Positions 49,080-61,579 of a stretch of DNA of 64,000 bases are shown here, piece by piece. Origin of the DNA: Lolium rigidum (taxonomy: Eukaryota > Streptophyta > Magnoliopsida > Poales > Poaceae); contig NC_061514.1 of the NCBI RefSeq assembly GCF_022539505.1, positions 339,061,090-339,125,089 on the forward strand. Direction: 5' to 3'. The translations under genes and the position numbers were made by a program. Numbering within the stretch: the first letter of the stretch is position 1; every line of letters starts with the position of its first letter. The notes beneath the pieces were generated by a model that made no database searches, was not told the origin of the DNA, and saw only the letters and a list, made by a program, of their open reading frames with translations.

Positions 49080-50441
49080 AAACCATCGGAATTCCATCTA
49101 GGGGATTTTGATTCATTATATTTCCAGAAAAGGATCTGTGTACCAGATGATCCAGGAGTGAAGTCAATCATATTAAAAGAAGCACATGAAACCCCTTATT
49201 CCATACATCCAGGAAGTACCAAGATGTATATGGATTTGAAGGAGATGTTCGGTGGAACAACATGAAAAGAGAAATAGCACAATATGTCTCGGAATGTCAT
49301 ACATGTCAACGAGTGAAGGCAGAACATCAGAGTCCTGCGGGATTACTCAAACCACTAGAGATACCGGAATGGAAATGGGATGAAATCGGAATGGATTTTG
49401 TTACTGGTTTACCAATGACTAATAAGAGGAAGGATATGATATGGGTAATAGTGGATAGACTTACCAAGAGCGCTCATTTCATAGCCGTAAACACAAAAGA
49501 TACTGCAGAAAAGCTTGTGGATATTTATGTGAAGGAAATTGTAAGTAAACATGGAGTACCAAAGAAGATAGTCTCAGATAGAGGTTCGATTTTCACATCA
49601 GCATTCTGGAAACAACTACAAGAATCTTTGGGATCCAAGTTGGATTTCGAGTACAGCATATCATCCACAAACCGGAGGACAAACCGAAAGAACCAATCAG
49701 ATACTTGAGGACATGCTTAGAGCTTGTGCTCTGAACCTTGGAGGCTCATGGGAGGATCATTTACCTTTAGCGGAGTTCTCATATAACAATAGTTATCAGA
49801 GTAGCATTCAGATGGCACCGTACGAAGCATTGTACGGAAGGAAGTGTAGATCACCAATTTGTTGGTTTGAAACCGGAGAAAACAAGGAGTTTACACCGGA
49901 TTACATCAAAGAAAGACAAGACGTCATCGAGGTGATCCGGGATAGACTCAAGATAGCTCAGAGTCGTCAGAAGAGTTACGCCGACTTAAAGAGAAGAGAT
50001 TGGGAACCGAAAGTGGGAGACATGGTTTATCTGAAGGTTAGCCCAATGAAAGGACTTAAAAGGTTCGGAGTGAAAGGAAAGTTAAGCCCTCGATATATTG
50101 GACCATTTAAGATAATCAGTCAGAATCGAGGAACAGCTTTTGAGTTGGAGTTACCGGCACAACTAAGTCAAGTTCATAATGTATTTCATGTTTCACAACT
50201 CAGAAAATGTTTGAAGGCACCGGATGATCCTATCACCTATGAAGAAATAGAATTGCAATCTGACCTAACTTATGTGGAAAGGCCTGAAAAGATCTTAGAA
50301 GTACAATGGAAGAAATTAAGAAACAGAGCAATCAAATACTGCAAAGTGCAATGGCAACATCATCCTGAGCGAGAAGCTACTTGGGAGACAGAAGAAGAAC
50401 TCAGGAAGTCTTACCCCGAGATGTTCAGGTACCAATCTTAA
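49080..50441 (+). pseudogene. Chromovirus integrase with GPF module and chromodomain
   Basis: The zinc-binding H-H-C-C region spans [15 protein letters not shown] and ECHTCQRVKAEHQ with a break near 49260. DDE core: WDEIGMDFVTGLP, VSDRGSIFTSAFWKQL, then a break near 49670 just before QILEDMLRACALNLG. A GPY/F-type module (SPRYIGPFKII, HNVFHVSQLRKCL) lies at about 50085-50215 and a chromodomain (VERPEKILEVQWKKLRNRAI, CKVQWQHHPEREATWETEEE) at about 50270-50420. The chromodomain may steer integration to marked chromatin. Stop at 50439-50441. Confidence 0.9.
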
Positions 50442-50460
50442 CTTCGGGACGAAGTTTCGT

Positions 50461-50473
50461 TAAGGGGAGAGGC
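50461..50473 (+). other. Chromovirus polypurine tract
   Basis: TAAGGGGAGAGGC immediately before the LTR start TGTAATAACCC. Confidence 0.85.
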
Positions 50474-53400
50474 TGTAATAACCCGTAACATAGGAACAAC
50501 GAAGGGTAGATCTAGAAATGGGATGTGCATTTCATTGCAAAACGGGGAAATTTTCGCGCCTTATTGCAACTAAACCTAAGAGGGATCGAGGTTCTCTCTC
50601 ATTTTGCATCTAGGGTTAGGCAATGTGAGTTAGGGAAATTTCGACATGATCTCTTTTGTAACTTGTTACTTTGGGGAATGTTTGCATTTGACAAGTGTTA
50701 ATACATTAAACTATAAACATTGAACAATATAAATGGAATTCATAATTTAAACAACTTTGAATTTCAAAGTAAATCATAAATACAATATGTAATTCAGAAT
50801 TTAAACATTACATAAATCCAAAAGCTCATAAACAAAAACTTGAGCTTTATTGATCATCAACACATAATACATAGTCTTTACAATATTCCTTATACAAGAA
50901 TTGATAAATAATAAACAGAAATGAAAATGGAGATTACAATTTGCTCCTATAACTAAAACCTAAACTAAATGCTTGAAGAACATATTCTGGTCATATTCAA
51001 CTTCAAAACCTGCAAAACAAATCACAAACACTAGCCAGAATATAAGTGTTAGCTCAAGATTCAGTTTAGACGAGTTAGCAAGTGACACAATCTTCGGTTT
51101 GGACAGAACCAAGTCACAAGCACACTTGTGCTTGTCCAAAACCAGGGACAAGCACAAGATAGGATCAGCAGCAGACCAAAACCGAGCAGCACGCAGGGGG
51201 CTCAAGTTTCGAGCATATGAGAGCACACAGCTCAAGTGTGCTGGGCAGCAACAGCAAGGCCATGCAAAGGCATAGTCACCAAGCATGCCAGGCTTGTGTG
51301 TCATGGCCAGGGAAGAAGTAGAGACCATATAAATAGCACACAAACCCTAGAACCAGTGCACAGTCGACCAGATAAGATCATCAGGTAAGGGTGAAGCAAA
51401 AACAAGCATAGTTTATCTCGTTCTTGAGCAAGAACAGAACCAACACACAACTCCTCAAGCCACCGAGAGATCATGGTGACCTAGAAGATCATCCAAGCTC
51501 TGGAGGTGAAGGGCTGTGAACAAACCCAAGTCCGCATCAACAAAGCATTACTTTCTAGGAGCCGGAACAAGGTATACCTAGTTCCCGGAAGAGATCCAAT
51601 GGATCTAATCCATCATATGCATAAGCATGGGATGAGCAGATGCTCATATGGGTAAATCATCACTTGGTTTTCACCAAGGATTACTCGCCGATCAAAAGCT
51701 ACTAAAACGAAACCATCCGGATACGGATCCGGTGCACTGAAGCTAGACAGAGATGCACGGATGCACACTAACAAGATCACATGCACAGATAGCAACAGTA
51801 GATAGCATAGATTAGCAGCTAAGACTACACAGAAGATCCTAAGCAAGCAACCATCAGAAACCCTAGATTTCTTCACAGGCAAGCATATTGGCATTCATAC
51901 TTAATATGATCCCCTAATATGCAAGCAAAGTTGAGTAGCCAACAAGATCCAACCACTAGGTGAGCAACCAGTCAATAGCAAGGCTACCGAGGTCACATCA
52001 CACTTAGCACCAAATAAGAGCAAGCCAAATAGACCACATCACTATCCGAAATGGATTCGGAGTTTAATTGCTTGTAAAAGAATCATGAACAGCAAACTCA
52101 TATACAAGCAAGACATTTAAATCATCACTGCATAAGCAGTTCATCATAATTAAGTAAATTAAGCATGAATTTATCACAGATCCATGCTAAGCATGACAAC
52201 AGCATACTGTTAAGCAATACAACTTAATTCATAGCCACTAGAGCAAGTAAGCAACAGCACAGTGATGCTTGAGCATCAGCAGCACCAAATAAGTGAACCA
52301 TATAACCACAGTGTTAACCAGTAAGCAATCACTGACAAACAATTGATCAAATTGATCAATCATAGCAAGCCAAGCTACACAGAGAGATTTGCCAACAAGC
52401 AAGAAATGATCCAATGGATCATTAGATTGCAGAATTAGTACTGAATCATGTCACAGGCACCTCTGGCACACACACAAGTGTCACAGATGCATCACAAGTA
52501 CACCTAGACAAGCAAGCATGATAGTCCAGTAAGCATAAGCAAGTCATAACCAAGCATAGCATGGAATAGATAGCTTTTGAGCAAGCACAGTAGAGCATGG
52601 CAAGTACGAGAGCATGCTAGGAGCAGCGAGAGAAGTAAGCACAGCATAGATAGCAAGCAAATCAACATGTGCCAGTATCACAGCAATCGGTAATCCGACC
52701 ATGAACTTGCAGAGAAACCGAAGCACGATGAAGATTGCGCAGCAAGTAGTATGACTCTAGATGATCACAAGACCACCAAAGAGCAACGAGATCATGAGGA
52801 GGAAGAAGAACGGTGGCAAGGGAGGCGCACAGAAGAGAAGGAGGAGGAGCAAGAGAACCTTACCCGCGCTCGGAGGCGAAGCTATGGCATGGCGAGGCGG
52901 TGCCCGCGCGGCCATAGCAGCCTGCAAAGCCGTGAAGTCGCCGGCGTTACGCCGACGAACACCACCACAGCGAGCACGGCATGGAGACGACGCGCACGGC
53001 GCCGCAAGCAGCACCCGCGCCGAGTCGGTCTCGGAGGCGCACACGTCGACGACGAAGGCGAGAGCTCGTCGGAGACCACCGGATCGCCCATGGCGATTCT
53101 CCGAGAGATCCGGACCGAGGCGATTCGCCGGGAGAGGACGAGAGGAGAGAAACGGCTCGGACGGATCGATAGATCCGCTCGAGGCGGTTCTAGATCGGTA
53201 GGTGGCCACGGCGGAGGAGGCCGGTGATGGCCGGAGCAGGGCGGCGGCCATGGCGGCGACGCCATCGCCTCAGGGTCGCCCGAGATTAGGGTTAGACGAG
53301 TGAGAAGAGGGCCGAGTGAGAGTGAGAGTGGTGGGCCGCTTCGGCGCCACCAAACCCAAAAAGGGGGCCAGCCTATTTGGGCCGTCCTCGGGTTAGTCTA

Positions 53401-55440
53401 TTGGGCTGGGCCCAATATGAGTCCAAGGGGTATTTTGGTCTTTTTCTAATTAATAAAAGATCAAAACTTTACCAAATTTTAATAAATCATAAACAACTCT
53501 AAAAATCCAATAAAAATTGGATTTATGAATGAAAAATAAATCTTAACCAGAATAAAATATGAAATGGAATTTATGAAACAAATTCAAAATCATGAATTTT
53601 CAGAATTTAAATAATCACTTGGAATTTTCAATTATTATTTCCTTGTATTTAAAATTCAAGGAAAAATCTCAAATAAGTTCAAAAACTTATTTTCAAACAT
53701 TTCAAAATGAGATTCTATTATTCCAAGTCATCTCTTTTGAACCGAGAATTTTTCCCGTAAAACTACTATATTCCCTTTTATTCCAAAAACTATAGAGGTA
53801 ACTCTATAATTTCAAATTATTTTGGAATGACTAAGGTAATTACCAAGTAAACTCATGTTACTTTGAATTGTTGTACTTTGTGTGAATTACAATGATTAAT
53901 ACTTTTAAATCAATTGTAAATTACCGTCAAAGACATAAATCTTAAATACAACCCTAAATTGTAATAATTCAATGGGGTAAAGGGATTCAACATAAAATAA
54001 TACATCCATGATTGCATTATTTGGATTTTTATAACATTGTCCTTACCGGACAATGATGCTTCTTACAGAACCCGAGGTCCAGGTTCCATCAACTGCATTG
54101 AACTGCACTATCTCGCAGTCCACAGGCAAGTTCACCCTTGCTCATGTCAACTTGATTATTTCTACTACTTTTAATGCAAAGCTATATACTTATCATTCCT
54201 GCATCGCAAATGAAATGTTAATTTCCAACTATGAATATGACTATGTGGCTGGCAATGGAACCATGGTATGTGTTGATATGGTGGAGGTTCCATTGCAATG
54301 GGTTATATCACCCTAGGATTAAATTACCAATGCCGTCCAGTTGATTCTAGCGCCGTACAAACCGCGTTAACCATGAGATCTATAATGGCTCTGGAAAAGC
54401 CAGCTGTATCTTTTCCCTTCGCACGCCAACGGATCGGGGAGACGGTGGGGTGCTCGGAGGCACCGCCGCAATAGGTTGGGAAATCCTTTTAAATCCCCAT
54501 CCATTGGTGATGTTAATCTCTTCCGATCTATGAAGGATTGTCCAAAGTACACCATGAGTAAAGCCGTATTATCGGGGAAGTCTACCGGAGGTGTGCGGGT
54601 GGACAAAAGGGTGGGTTTGCGATCGCGGAGAAGGCGGTGTGGGCTTGGATCTTTATACCTGGCCTCACACCAAAGGAAGTGTGAACGGGGGCAAGTCCTC
54701 GCGGATGGCAAAAAGGGTGAGATCTCTTGTGGGAAAAGTAACGCACCTCTCGCGAGTGTATCAAATTGTGGCTGTCACTCCTTGTTCCGGGAAGGGAACT
54801 GCGAACGCGGCAGAAAGGAACTCCACGAAGTTCTGGTCAACTCCGTGAAGACCGACGGGCATAGTTTTCATAATAAAAGCAACCTTTTGAAGAAATGTTT
54901 GCAAAACATGCATTGACCTGCGATTTCCCGATCAATGGTCGTAGCTAGTGCATCAAACACCTTTTATTCTTTTAGAACTTGCCGAGTACCTCCGTACTCA
55001 CTTTCTTTCGACACCCTTGCTAGACTCGTGATCCCGAAGTGGAGGCTATCAACGATGGAGCACCGAAGGAAGCTACGAGCTGGTCTACGAAGAACCCGAT
55101 CTTACCGGCGGAGTGGAAGGCGTAGACTATGGGATAGTCTACGGACTCAGAGGACACGGAGGTGGAGGAGTAGTAACATACCTTAGTATCATAGAGCCGA
55201 GCAACGTAGAACTTACCTAAATAAGTTGTTGAGCTCTTTTCATATTTAGTATAAGTTGTAATGGTACTTTAGTAGTCTCTTAGGGTGTTCTCATAGGACC
55301 TGTGAGAATACCAACTTGTAAGACAATGTTTGTAATAAAGTATGGAGTGTTATGACCTGCAATGTTTCTGTTGTACCACTCTGAGGGATATGGCAATTTG
55401 TGAGGAAGTCCCTTCACAAAGATCATATCAACGACTTGTA
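50474..55440 (+). repeat. 3' LTR of the chromovirus, 3' end missing
   Basis: 4967 bp matching the 5' LTR through GACTTGTA, then it passes straight into Copia LTR sequence (AACAACAATGAG). Differences from the 5' LTR are scattered and often at CAG/CTG words. Confidence 0.92.
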
Positions 55441-57093
55441 AACAACAATGAGTCCCTAGTAAGCCTCTTAACTAGCTTATTTATTAATAGATGATCATTG
55501 TTTCATGATCATGAACATTGGATGTTATTAATAACAAGGTTATGTCATTATATGAATGATGTAATGGACACACCCAATTAAGCGTAGCATAAGATCACGT
55601 CATTAAGTTATTTACTATAAGCTTTCGATACATAGTTACCTACTCCTTTCGACCATGAGATCATGTAAATCACTTATACCGGAAAGGTACTTTGATTACA
55701 TCAAACGCCACTGCGTAAATGGGTGGTTATAAAGGTGGGATTAAGTATCCGGAAAGTATGAGTTGAGGCATATGGATCAACAGTGGGATTTGTCCATCCC
55801 GATGACGGATAGATATACTCCGGGCCCTCTCGGTGGAATGTCGTCTAAATAGCTTGCAAGCATATGAATAGTTCATAAAGAGACCACATACCACGCGTAC
55901 GAGTAAAGAGTACTTGTCGGAGACGAGGTTGAACAAGGTATAGAGAGATACCGATGATCAAACCTCGGACAAGTAAAATATCGCGTGACAAAGGGAATCG
56001 GTATCGTATGTGAATGGTTCATTCGATCACTAAGTCATCGTTGAATATGTGGGAGCCATTATGGATCTCCAGATCCCGCTATTGGTTATTGGTCGGAGAG
56101 AGTTCTCAACCATGTCTAGATAGTTCGCGAACCGTAGGGTGACACACTTAAGGTTTTGATGTCGTATTAGTAGAACTTGAATATGGAATGGAGTTCGAAG
56201 TTTTGTTCGAAGTCTCGGATGGGATCCCGGACATCACGAGGAGTTCCGGAATGGTCCGGAGAATAAGATTCATATATAGGAAGTCATTTTATAAGTTTGA
56301 AAATGATCCGGTGCATTTATGGAAGGTTCTAGAAGGTTCTAGAAAAGTCCGGAAGAAATCACTTTGGAAGGCGGAGTCCCGAAGGGACTCCACCTCCCAT
56401 GGCCGGCCAACCCTAGAGGGGTTGAGTCCCAGGTGGACTCCACCAAGGGTGGCCGGCCACCCCCCTCATGGAAGGGTGGGAGTCCCATTGATGTGGGAAT
56501 CCCACCTTGGGTAGGTTTCCCTACACATGGAAGGTTTTGGGTTGGCGTCTTATTCGAAGACTTGTAGTCCAACACTTGGGGGTTCCACCTATATAATGAG
56601 GGGCAAGGGGAGGGGGCCGGACACACAAAAAAAAGCCACCACCTTGGCCGCACCCCTTGGAGGCCGGCCACCCCCTCTCCCAAACCCTAGCCGCCCCACT
56701 CCTCCACCTCTCCCGCAACGCTTAGCGAAGCTCCGCCGGAGATCTCCATCGACACCGCCACCACGCCGTCGTGCTGCCGGATTCAAGGAGGAGCTACTAC
56801 TTCCGCTGCCCGCTGGAACGGGGAGAAGGACGTCGTCTTCATCAACACCGAACGTGTGACCGAGTGTGGAGGTGATGCCCGATTGTGGCACCGTCAAGAT
56901 CTTCTACGCGCTTTTGAAAGCAGCAAGTGATCGTCTACCGCAGCAACAAGAGTCTCATCTTGTAGGCTTTGGAAATCTTCAAGGGTGAGTCTCGTTCATC
57001 TCCTCGTTGCTCCCGTCTTCTAGATTGCATCTTGGCTTGGATTGCGTTCTTGCGGTAGGAAATTTTTTGTTTTCTATGCAACGAATCCCTACA
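55441..57093 (+). repeat. Copia 3' LTR, piece 2
   Basis: Continues the LTR from AACAACAATGAGTCCC to ACGAATCCCTACA, with TATA box near 56590. It is intact where the 5' LTR is split by the Tat-type elements and so shows their empty target sites (AAGCCTCTTAAC at about 55461 and GAAGCTCCGCC at about 56727). Confidence 0.95.
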
Positions 57094-57098
57094 ACTAC
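57094..57098. repeat. Right target-site duplication ACTAC of the Copia element
   Basis: Matches 17692-17696 exactly. Confidence 0.93.
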
Positions 57099-58229
57099 AG
57101 CATATCAGAGCTTTTGGTAACACAATCATGTAACACATAGTGACGAGGTGTAACCTCGGCAATGTCCATGGTATTGGAATTGGCTTTCGGGTAAAGAGGT
57201 GACCTAGTGATTTTCATGGCTTATCAGACAAACAAGGAAGTTCGATGTTATTAATGGAAAACACAAAGTCGCCAGATTACATAATCAATCCGGAGTTACG
57301 GTGAGTATCCGTCGAGTTGATCTAGCCTTCTCCCCGTTGGCTCCTCCCAGCCTTTATATGCGAGGCTGGGCAATCAGGGTCGGTTACAAGTGTAAATATA
57401 TGCCCATATTACTTGGTGGGTCTTTACTTGTTATTTACATCTAGTTCCTAGGCTTCGGGTGCTTCCAGATCCTCTATTTTATTATGGGCTTCATGGGCTC
57501 CTTCCGTGATCTATACCAGGAACGCTAATGGTGTGGACCCGACAAGTCATCCCCATGTCACATAGTAAAATATATTATATTACAAACTATATGAGGCCCA
57601 AAATTGTGTTACAGACATACCCACACAGTAGCATATAAATATGTTTGGGAGGTAATATGATACAAGAAATTAAGATAGTAACACAAAAATATGTGTTGGC
57701 CTGAATGTGTAACAAAATTTTGTGCGAGTAACACATGATCATGTGTTGATCCATAGTGTTATAAACTATTATAGGGTCGATCCTGATTTTTTGGGCCCGA
57801 TGTGAAACTAGAACCAGGATACACTTAATATCTATGCATAAAATAGTATTCAATATATGTATTCCAGTATAATTGTATGTATTTCTAAAATTTGAAAAGT
57901 TTCCAAACTTTTTTAATTTGAGTTTTTTGTATGTCGGAACAAGTTACATAGATAATTATTTTTTTCTAATATTATACATTACACATGTATACTTTTACAA
58001 TGGAAATTATAAAAGGGTACACACCTCTATTTGTAAATTGCATCTCGTGAATAAGGTTTTTCGAGGGAACCAAAACTTACCCAAAAGCTTTTCTGGGAGG
58101 GTTAGAACAAGACGGGCTTGAAATATTAAAGCGGGTTCTGGGCAAATATGTTTTGGGGGAGTCAAGAGAGATGAGCCAAATGTATCTCCCAAAACTTCAC
58201 CCCACACCTTTCACCGGTACTAACATGGT
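57099..58229. other. Unassigned AT-rich DNA
   Basis: No coding frame I trust and no element ends that I could pair. A short palindromic stretch AACACATGATCATGTGTTG lies near 57731. It is probably an old decayed repeat. Confidence 0.4.
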
Positions 58230-58640
58230 TGTAACATCCCAAATTTTCAAAATTTTGAAAAGATAAAAACATAAATTAAGGTGATTGAATTGTTTGTCTT
58301 CAATGAAGTTCCGCGGAGAATTAAACTTTTGTGTAGTAGTGAAAAATTTATGAAAACATCTGGGAGCCTAGAATAGGTTTTAGTGCCAAAGTATTCTATT
58401 TTGAATTATATATGTAATCGTATTTCCTAAAAAAACTGAAAACTTTTGAATCAAATTGGGATTTGATATTATTTGAAGATAATAGAAATATAGAAAAAAA
58501 GGGAAAATCATCAGAAATGGAAAAAGAGCGGCGAACCCATTCGGCCCAAGACCAGAAGCAGCCTAAGTAGCCCAACCGGCCACCAATCTCTCCCTATTGT
58601 TTTTTCTCGCGTGCTCTTTATTTTTCTTATTTAGGATGAA
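58230..58640 (+). repeat. Fragment of a TGTAACATCCC-type LTR
   Basis: Starts TGTAACATCCCAAATTTTC, the same type of terminus as at 12391 (minus). The AT-rich U3-like sequence fades into other DNA near 58.6 kb; the right boundary is a guess. No interior or partner LTR is visible. Confidence 0.5.
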
Positions 58641-59376
58641 CTTCCTGGCCCATCTCAGTCCAGCCGACCGAAGCGTCGTCTTTTTCCTCACGTACACTAG
58701 CACGCATGTCTGCAAGCACGTACAGCAGAAGCTCTAACAGCCATGCCATCTCCTCTTCTCCTAATATGGAAAAATTTAATCCCCAAAATCGGCACAATAA
58801 ACTATTCAATCCCAGTCTATTTTAAATCCCGAACCTGTTTGGCGTATCGGGGATACTACAATCCCGGCCGACATAACAAACTATTCTCACTGTTGATTTG
58901 GACCCACATGCCATATTTTTCTTCTTCGCAAAAACTATTCTCCCGTGTTACGATCGAGTGGAGTAAAAAGATGGTCCGGGACTCGGTCAAGTCACATGTA
59001 CGGTAAATATCATCGAAATATCGATTGTTGAGGCAAGATTATTGCTCGTATTGCAATAATATAAATCAAATCAAATCATAACCGTACCATGATTTCTACC
59101 CCGTGCAATGTCCACAATACCCCTCCAATCAACAGCCAGTAAACCTTTTTTCAAGAGTATGCTAAATTGGCGTACCATATTTTTTATAGAAGGAGGGAAA
59201 TATCATTTACAAGATGCTGAACCCAGATGTAAACAAAATTAAGGGTCAGAACACTTCAAACACACACCTAAGCCTACTCTTTCAACATCGTTCTTCTCCC
59301 TAGAGCGCGCCCAGCTTCCCATTTCTCCAGCTCCTCGCAGATCCTAAGTTAGAAAATTTGATGATACTAGTAAATA
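58641..59376. other. Unassigned DNA, possibly low copy
   Basis: Mixed composition, short frames only, no element ends recognised. Pyrimidine-rich stretches near 59280-59340 could be remains of a leader or promoter but nothing specific supports a gene. Confidence 0.35.
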
Positions 59377-59633
59377 CTCCCTCAGTTCTATTCTATAGTG
59401 CCTATAGTTTTTTTGGCACGGAAATTAGCGCAAGAGTATTTTTTTACACAAGACCCCTAGCTAAACGATTTGAGATCAACGTAAAATTTGGGAAATCCAT
59501 ATCTTCCTAACTTATCATAACAAATTTGGGAGCTGAATGGCGAGGGGGTAATTGAAAAAAAGCTAAGCTACAACCTTATATTCTGAAACAAATGCCAAAA
59601 ATCTATAGGCACTATAGAAAGGAACGGAGGGAG
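59377..59633. mobile_element. Stowaway MITE (Tc1/mariner type)
   Basis: 257 bp with terminal inverted repeats of about 31 bp: left CTCCCTCAGTTCTATTCTAT, right (inverse) CTCCCTCCGTTCCTTTCTAT, both continuing AGTGCCTATAG, with three mismatches. It is flanked by TA on both sides (59375-59376 and 59634-59635), the expected target duplication. There is no coding capacity. Confidence 0.93.
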
Positions 59634-60603
59634 TAGTACCTTAAAAGATCGAAGAGAAACATAGATACTCTGGGTTGAAATTGGGTGGTTATTTGATGAT
59701 ACTAGCCTGGTGAAATTTAGCAAATTTTGGTACATACCTGTTAAAGCAAAAGACTTCTTGGAAGTCATTAGCTCGAGTTCAAAATGCTCGACAAATACTT
59801 GAAAATTTTGGGGATCAATTTAAGACAAAATCTGCTTAATGAACTTCGAGGGTTTGGAAGAATTTCCACCTGACGAATGACAAATGAGCAGGAGTAGCTA
59901 GCGGTTTGTTGATGCGATGTACACTACAGTTCATGAAGAGAATTGCTCGCATCATAGAGATCCGGTGAGAGATGGCTATTCAATGCCGACAATAATCCCA
60001 TTATAATCTCACTAAGATCACATCCGTATAGCGATCGAACCACCGGTTGGTACGCCATGCAGCAAGATGGAACGTTCAGATCTCGCAGTCCAAGTTGAAA
60101 AACAAAAAAGAAGATCAACTAGTCCATTAACAATTCAGCATCTAGCTGGCACCATACACACATCGATCTATACTGACTTTCATTTCTTCCCGTTTTCCCT
60201 CTTTTATTCTGCAGCAAGAAAACTGTTCATCCGGAAGAAGGGGCTTGCACTTGCGGAGTTGCTAGCTAGCTGTTCAATACTCAAGTCAGACAGAGGATTT
60301 GTTCTTTGTCACTCTGTGGACTTCGGAGCTCCGTGGTGCTGCATATATATTTGCCGTTGCCGCGTTGCGTATACCACCATCCATGTCAAGCGAATTCGCC
60401 GTGACTGCGATGCCCCGGTGAAACGATCGAAACGTTGACACCATGTTCGTAGTTGGGAACTAACGGTTGTTGGTTTAGCATATTCTAGTGGCACTTGGAG
60501 TCTTCTACCCATGTCATGTGGCGCTAAACGGTAAGTGAGCTTAGTAATATGTTTTGATCAGCCAGGCTGGATTGATATTCTGCCTTGTAGCAGTAAAACA
60601 AGT
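59634..60603. other. Unassigned DNA, possibly low copy
   Basis: Balanced composition unlike the surrounding LTRs. A 123-residue plus-strand frame (60067-60438) has no recognisable domain and no clear context, so I do not call it a gene. The stretch next to the LINE poly(A) end at 60604 is its insertion-site flank. Confidence 0.35.
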
Positions 60604-60637
60604 TTTTTTTTTTTTTGAAACGTGAAAATATATTCCA

Positions 60638-61579
60638 CTAAACCTGGTGCATAGCAAGATCGCTAGCAACCAACACCGATACAAACGCTGGAGCATCTTC
60701 CAGCCATAGCAGGTTCTGCACGCCTACATCTCTCCCATGTTGAGCTATCGCATGGGCAGCCTTATTACAAGATCTACGGCAAAACCTGAAATCGAAAGCG
60801 TCAAACGCTAACACACAGAGGCTTCTAGCTTCACGGTAAAGAACACCGATATCAGAAAGATCAGCATCTCCTGACTTGAGGGCGTTCACCAGGTTGAGGG
60901 AATCAGACTCGAAAATAACCCGGAAGAACCCCATATTGCTCATTCTCTCGATAGCAGCTACGCACTCCGCGGCCTCCGCATGAAGGGCCCTAGACAGGTG
61001 ATTCATGGAGCCGGTGCCCCCCAGCAGGAAGCTGCCATCATTTCCTCGTGCAATGAAGCCCCATGCTCCTCTGTGTGTCTCCTGGCAGAACGCGGCATCC
61101 ACATTCACCTTAACGAAATCCGTTTCTGGCTGCTCCCAGCTTACATCCACGGCCGGCACCACCCTAGCTGGCTCCTTCTGTTGACAGAACTCCAAAAGGT
61201 GTTTGCGGATTCTGTAACAGACCTCGTCCGTCGAGAGCATTTTTTCCCCGGCGTTCACTTTGTTTCTCGCTGTCCACCAATCCCAGAGGAGGATGATAGC
61301 AGTTAGCCTTCTCTCATTTGGCAACGACAGAATGTGTTCAGTCACCTGGATAGCATTGGCACATTCGCAGAGCGATAAATGCAAGTCCTCACATTCGAGA
61401 GCCCTCCAGACTTGCTTTACTGCTTTGCAGCGAAGGAAAATGTGGCCTCCATCTTCATCTAGTCTCCAGCACATGGGGCACCGCGTATCCAGTTCAACCT
61501 TTTTACGCTTGATATTGAGTTTGATCGGGAGACTATTATGTGTAAGCCTCCAGAGGAAGATGAGAACCTTCCCGGGCAA
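60638..61579 (-). pseudogene. LINE ORF2 C-terminus: zinc-binding and RNase H-like domains
   Basis: A 313-residue frame begins MPGKVLIFLWRLTHNSLPIK with CPMCWRLDEDGGHIFLRC, the zf-RVT signature. It continues to VKVNVDAAFCQETHRGAWGF and ALHAEAAECVAAIERMSNMG with FESDSLNLVNAL, an RNase H-like fold that keeps the D-E-D pattern (VDAA, AEAAE, ESDS). RNase H would remove the RNA strand during copying. This piece is open, unlike those upstream. Confidence 0.85.

Larger units (their letters stand above)
39158..55440 (+). mobile_element. Tekay/Del-type chromovirus (gypsy) with 5-kb LTRs
   Basis: A 16.3-kb element: LTRs at 39158-44158 and 50474-55440, both starting TGTAATAACCC, a Met-type primer site, an extra upstream ORF remnant, gag with two zinc knuckles, protease, RT-RNase H, integrase and a C-terminal chromodomain, then a purine tract. 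Chromodomain plus gypsy domain order defines a chromovirus; long LTRs and the full C-terminal chromodomain point to the Tekay/Del clade. The 3' LTR lacks its last about 36 bp and no TSD is visible. Coding frames are broken in at least six places. Confidence 0.92.
17697..57093 (+). mobile_element. BARE/WIS/Angela-type Copia retrotransposon with three nested elements
   Basis: The element begins TGTTGGAGATATGCCC (17697) and ends ACGAATCCCTACA (57093), with a perfect 5-bp TSD. After removing the insertions at 17849-24979, 26244-33452 and 39158-55440, each LTR is about 1.77 kb and the interior (33817-39033) is 5.2 kb, a normal size for this family (about 8.7 kb). It has a Met-tRNA primer binding site, gag, protease, integrase, RT-RNase H and a purine tract in Copia order. 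The coding part has several frameshifts, so it is not autonomous as assembled. Confidence 0.95.

Noticed and set aside
60067..60438. 123-residue plus-strand frame
   Set aside because: No domain, no splice or promoter support; could be chance in balanced-composition DNA.
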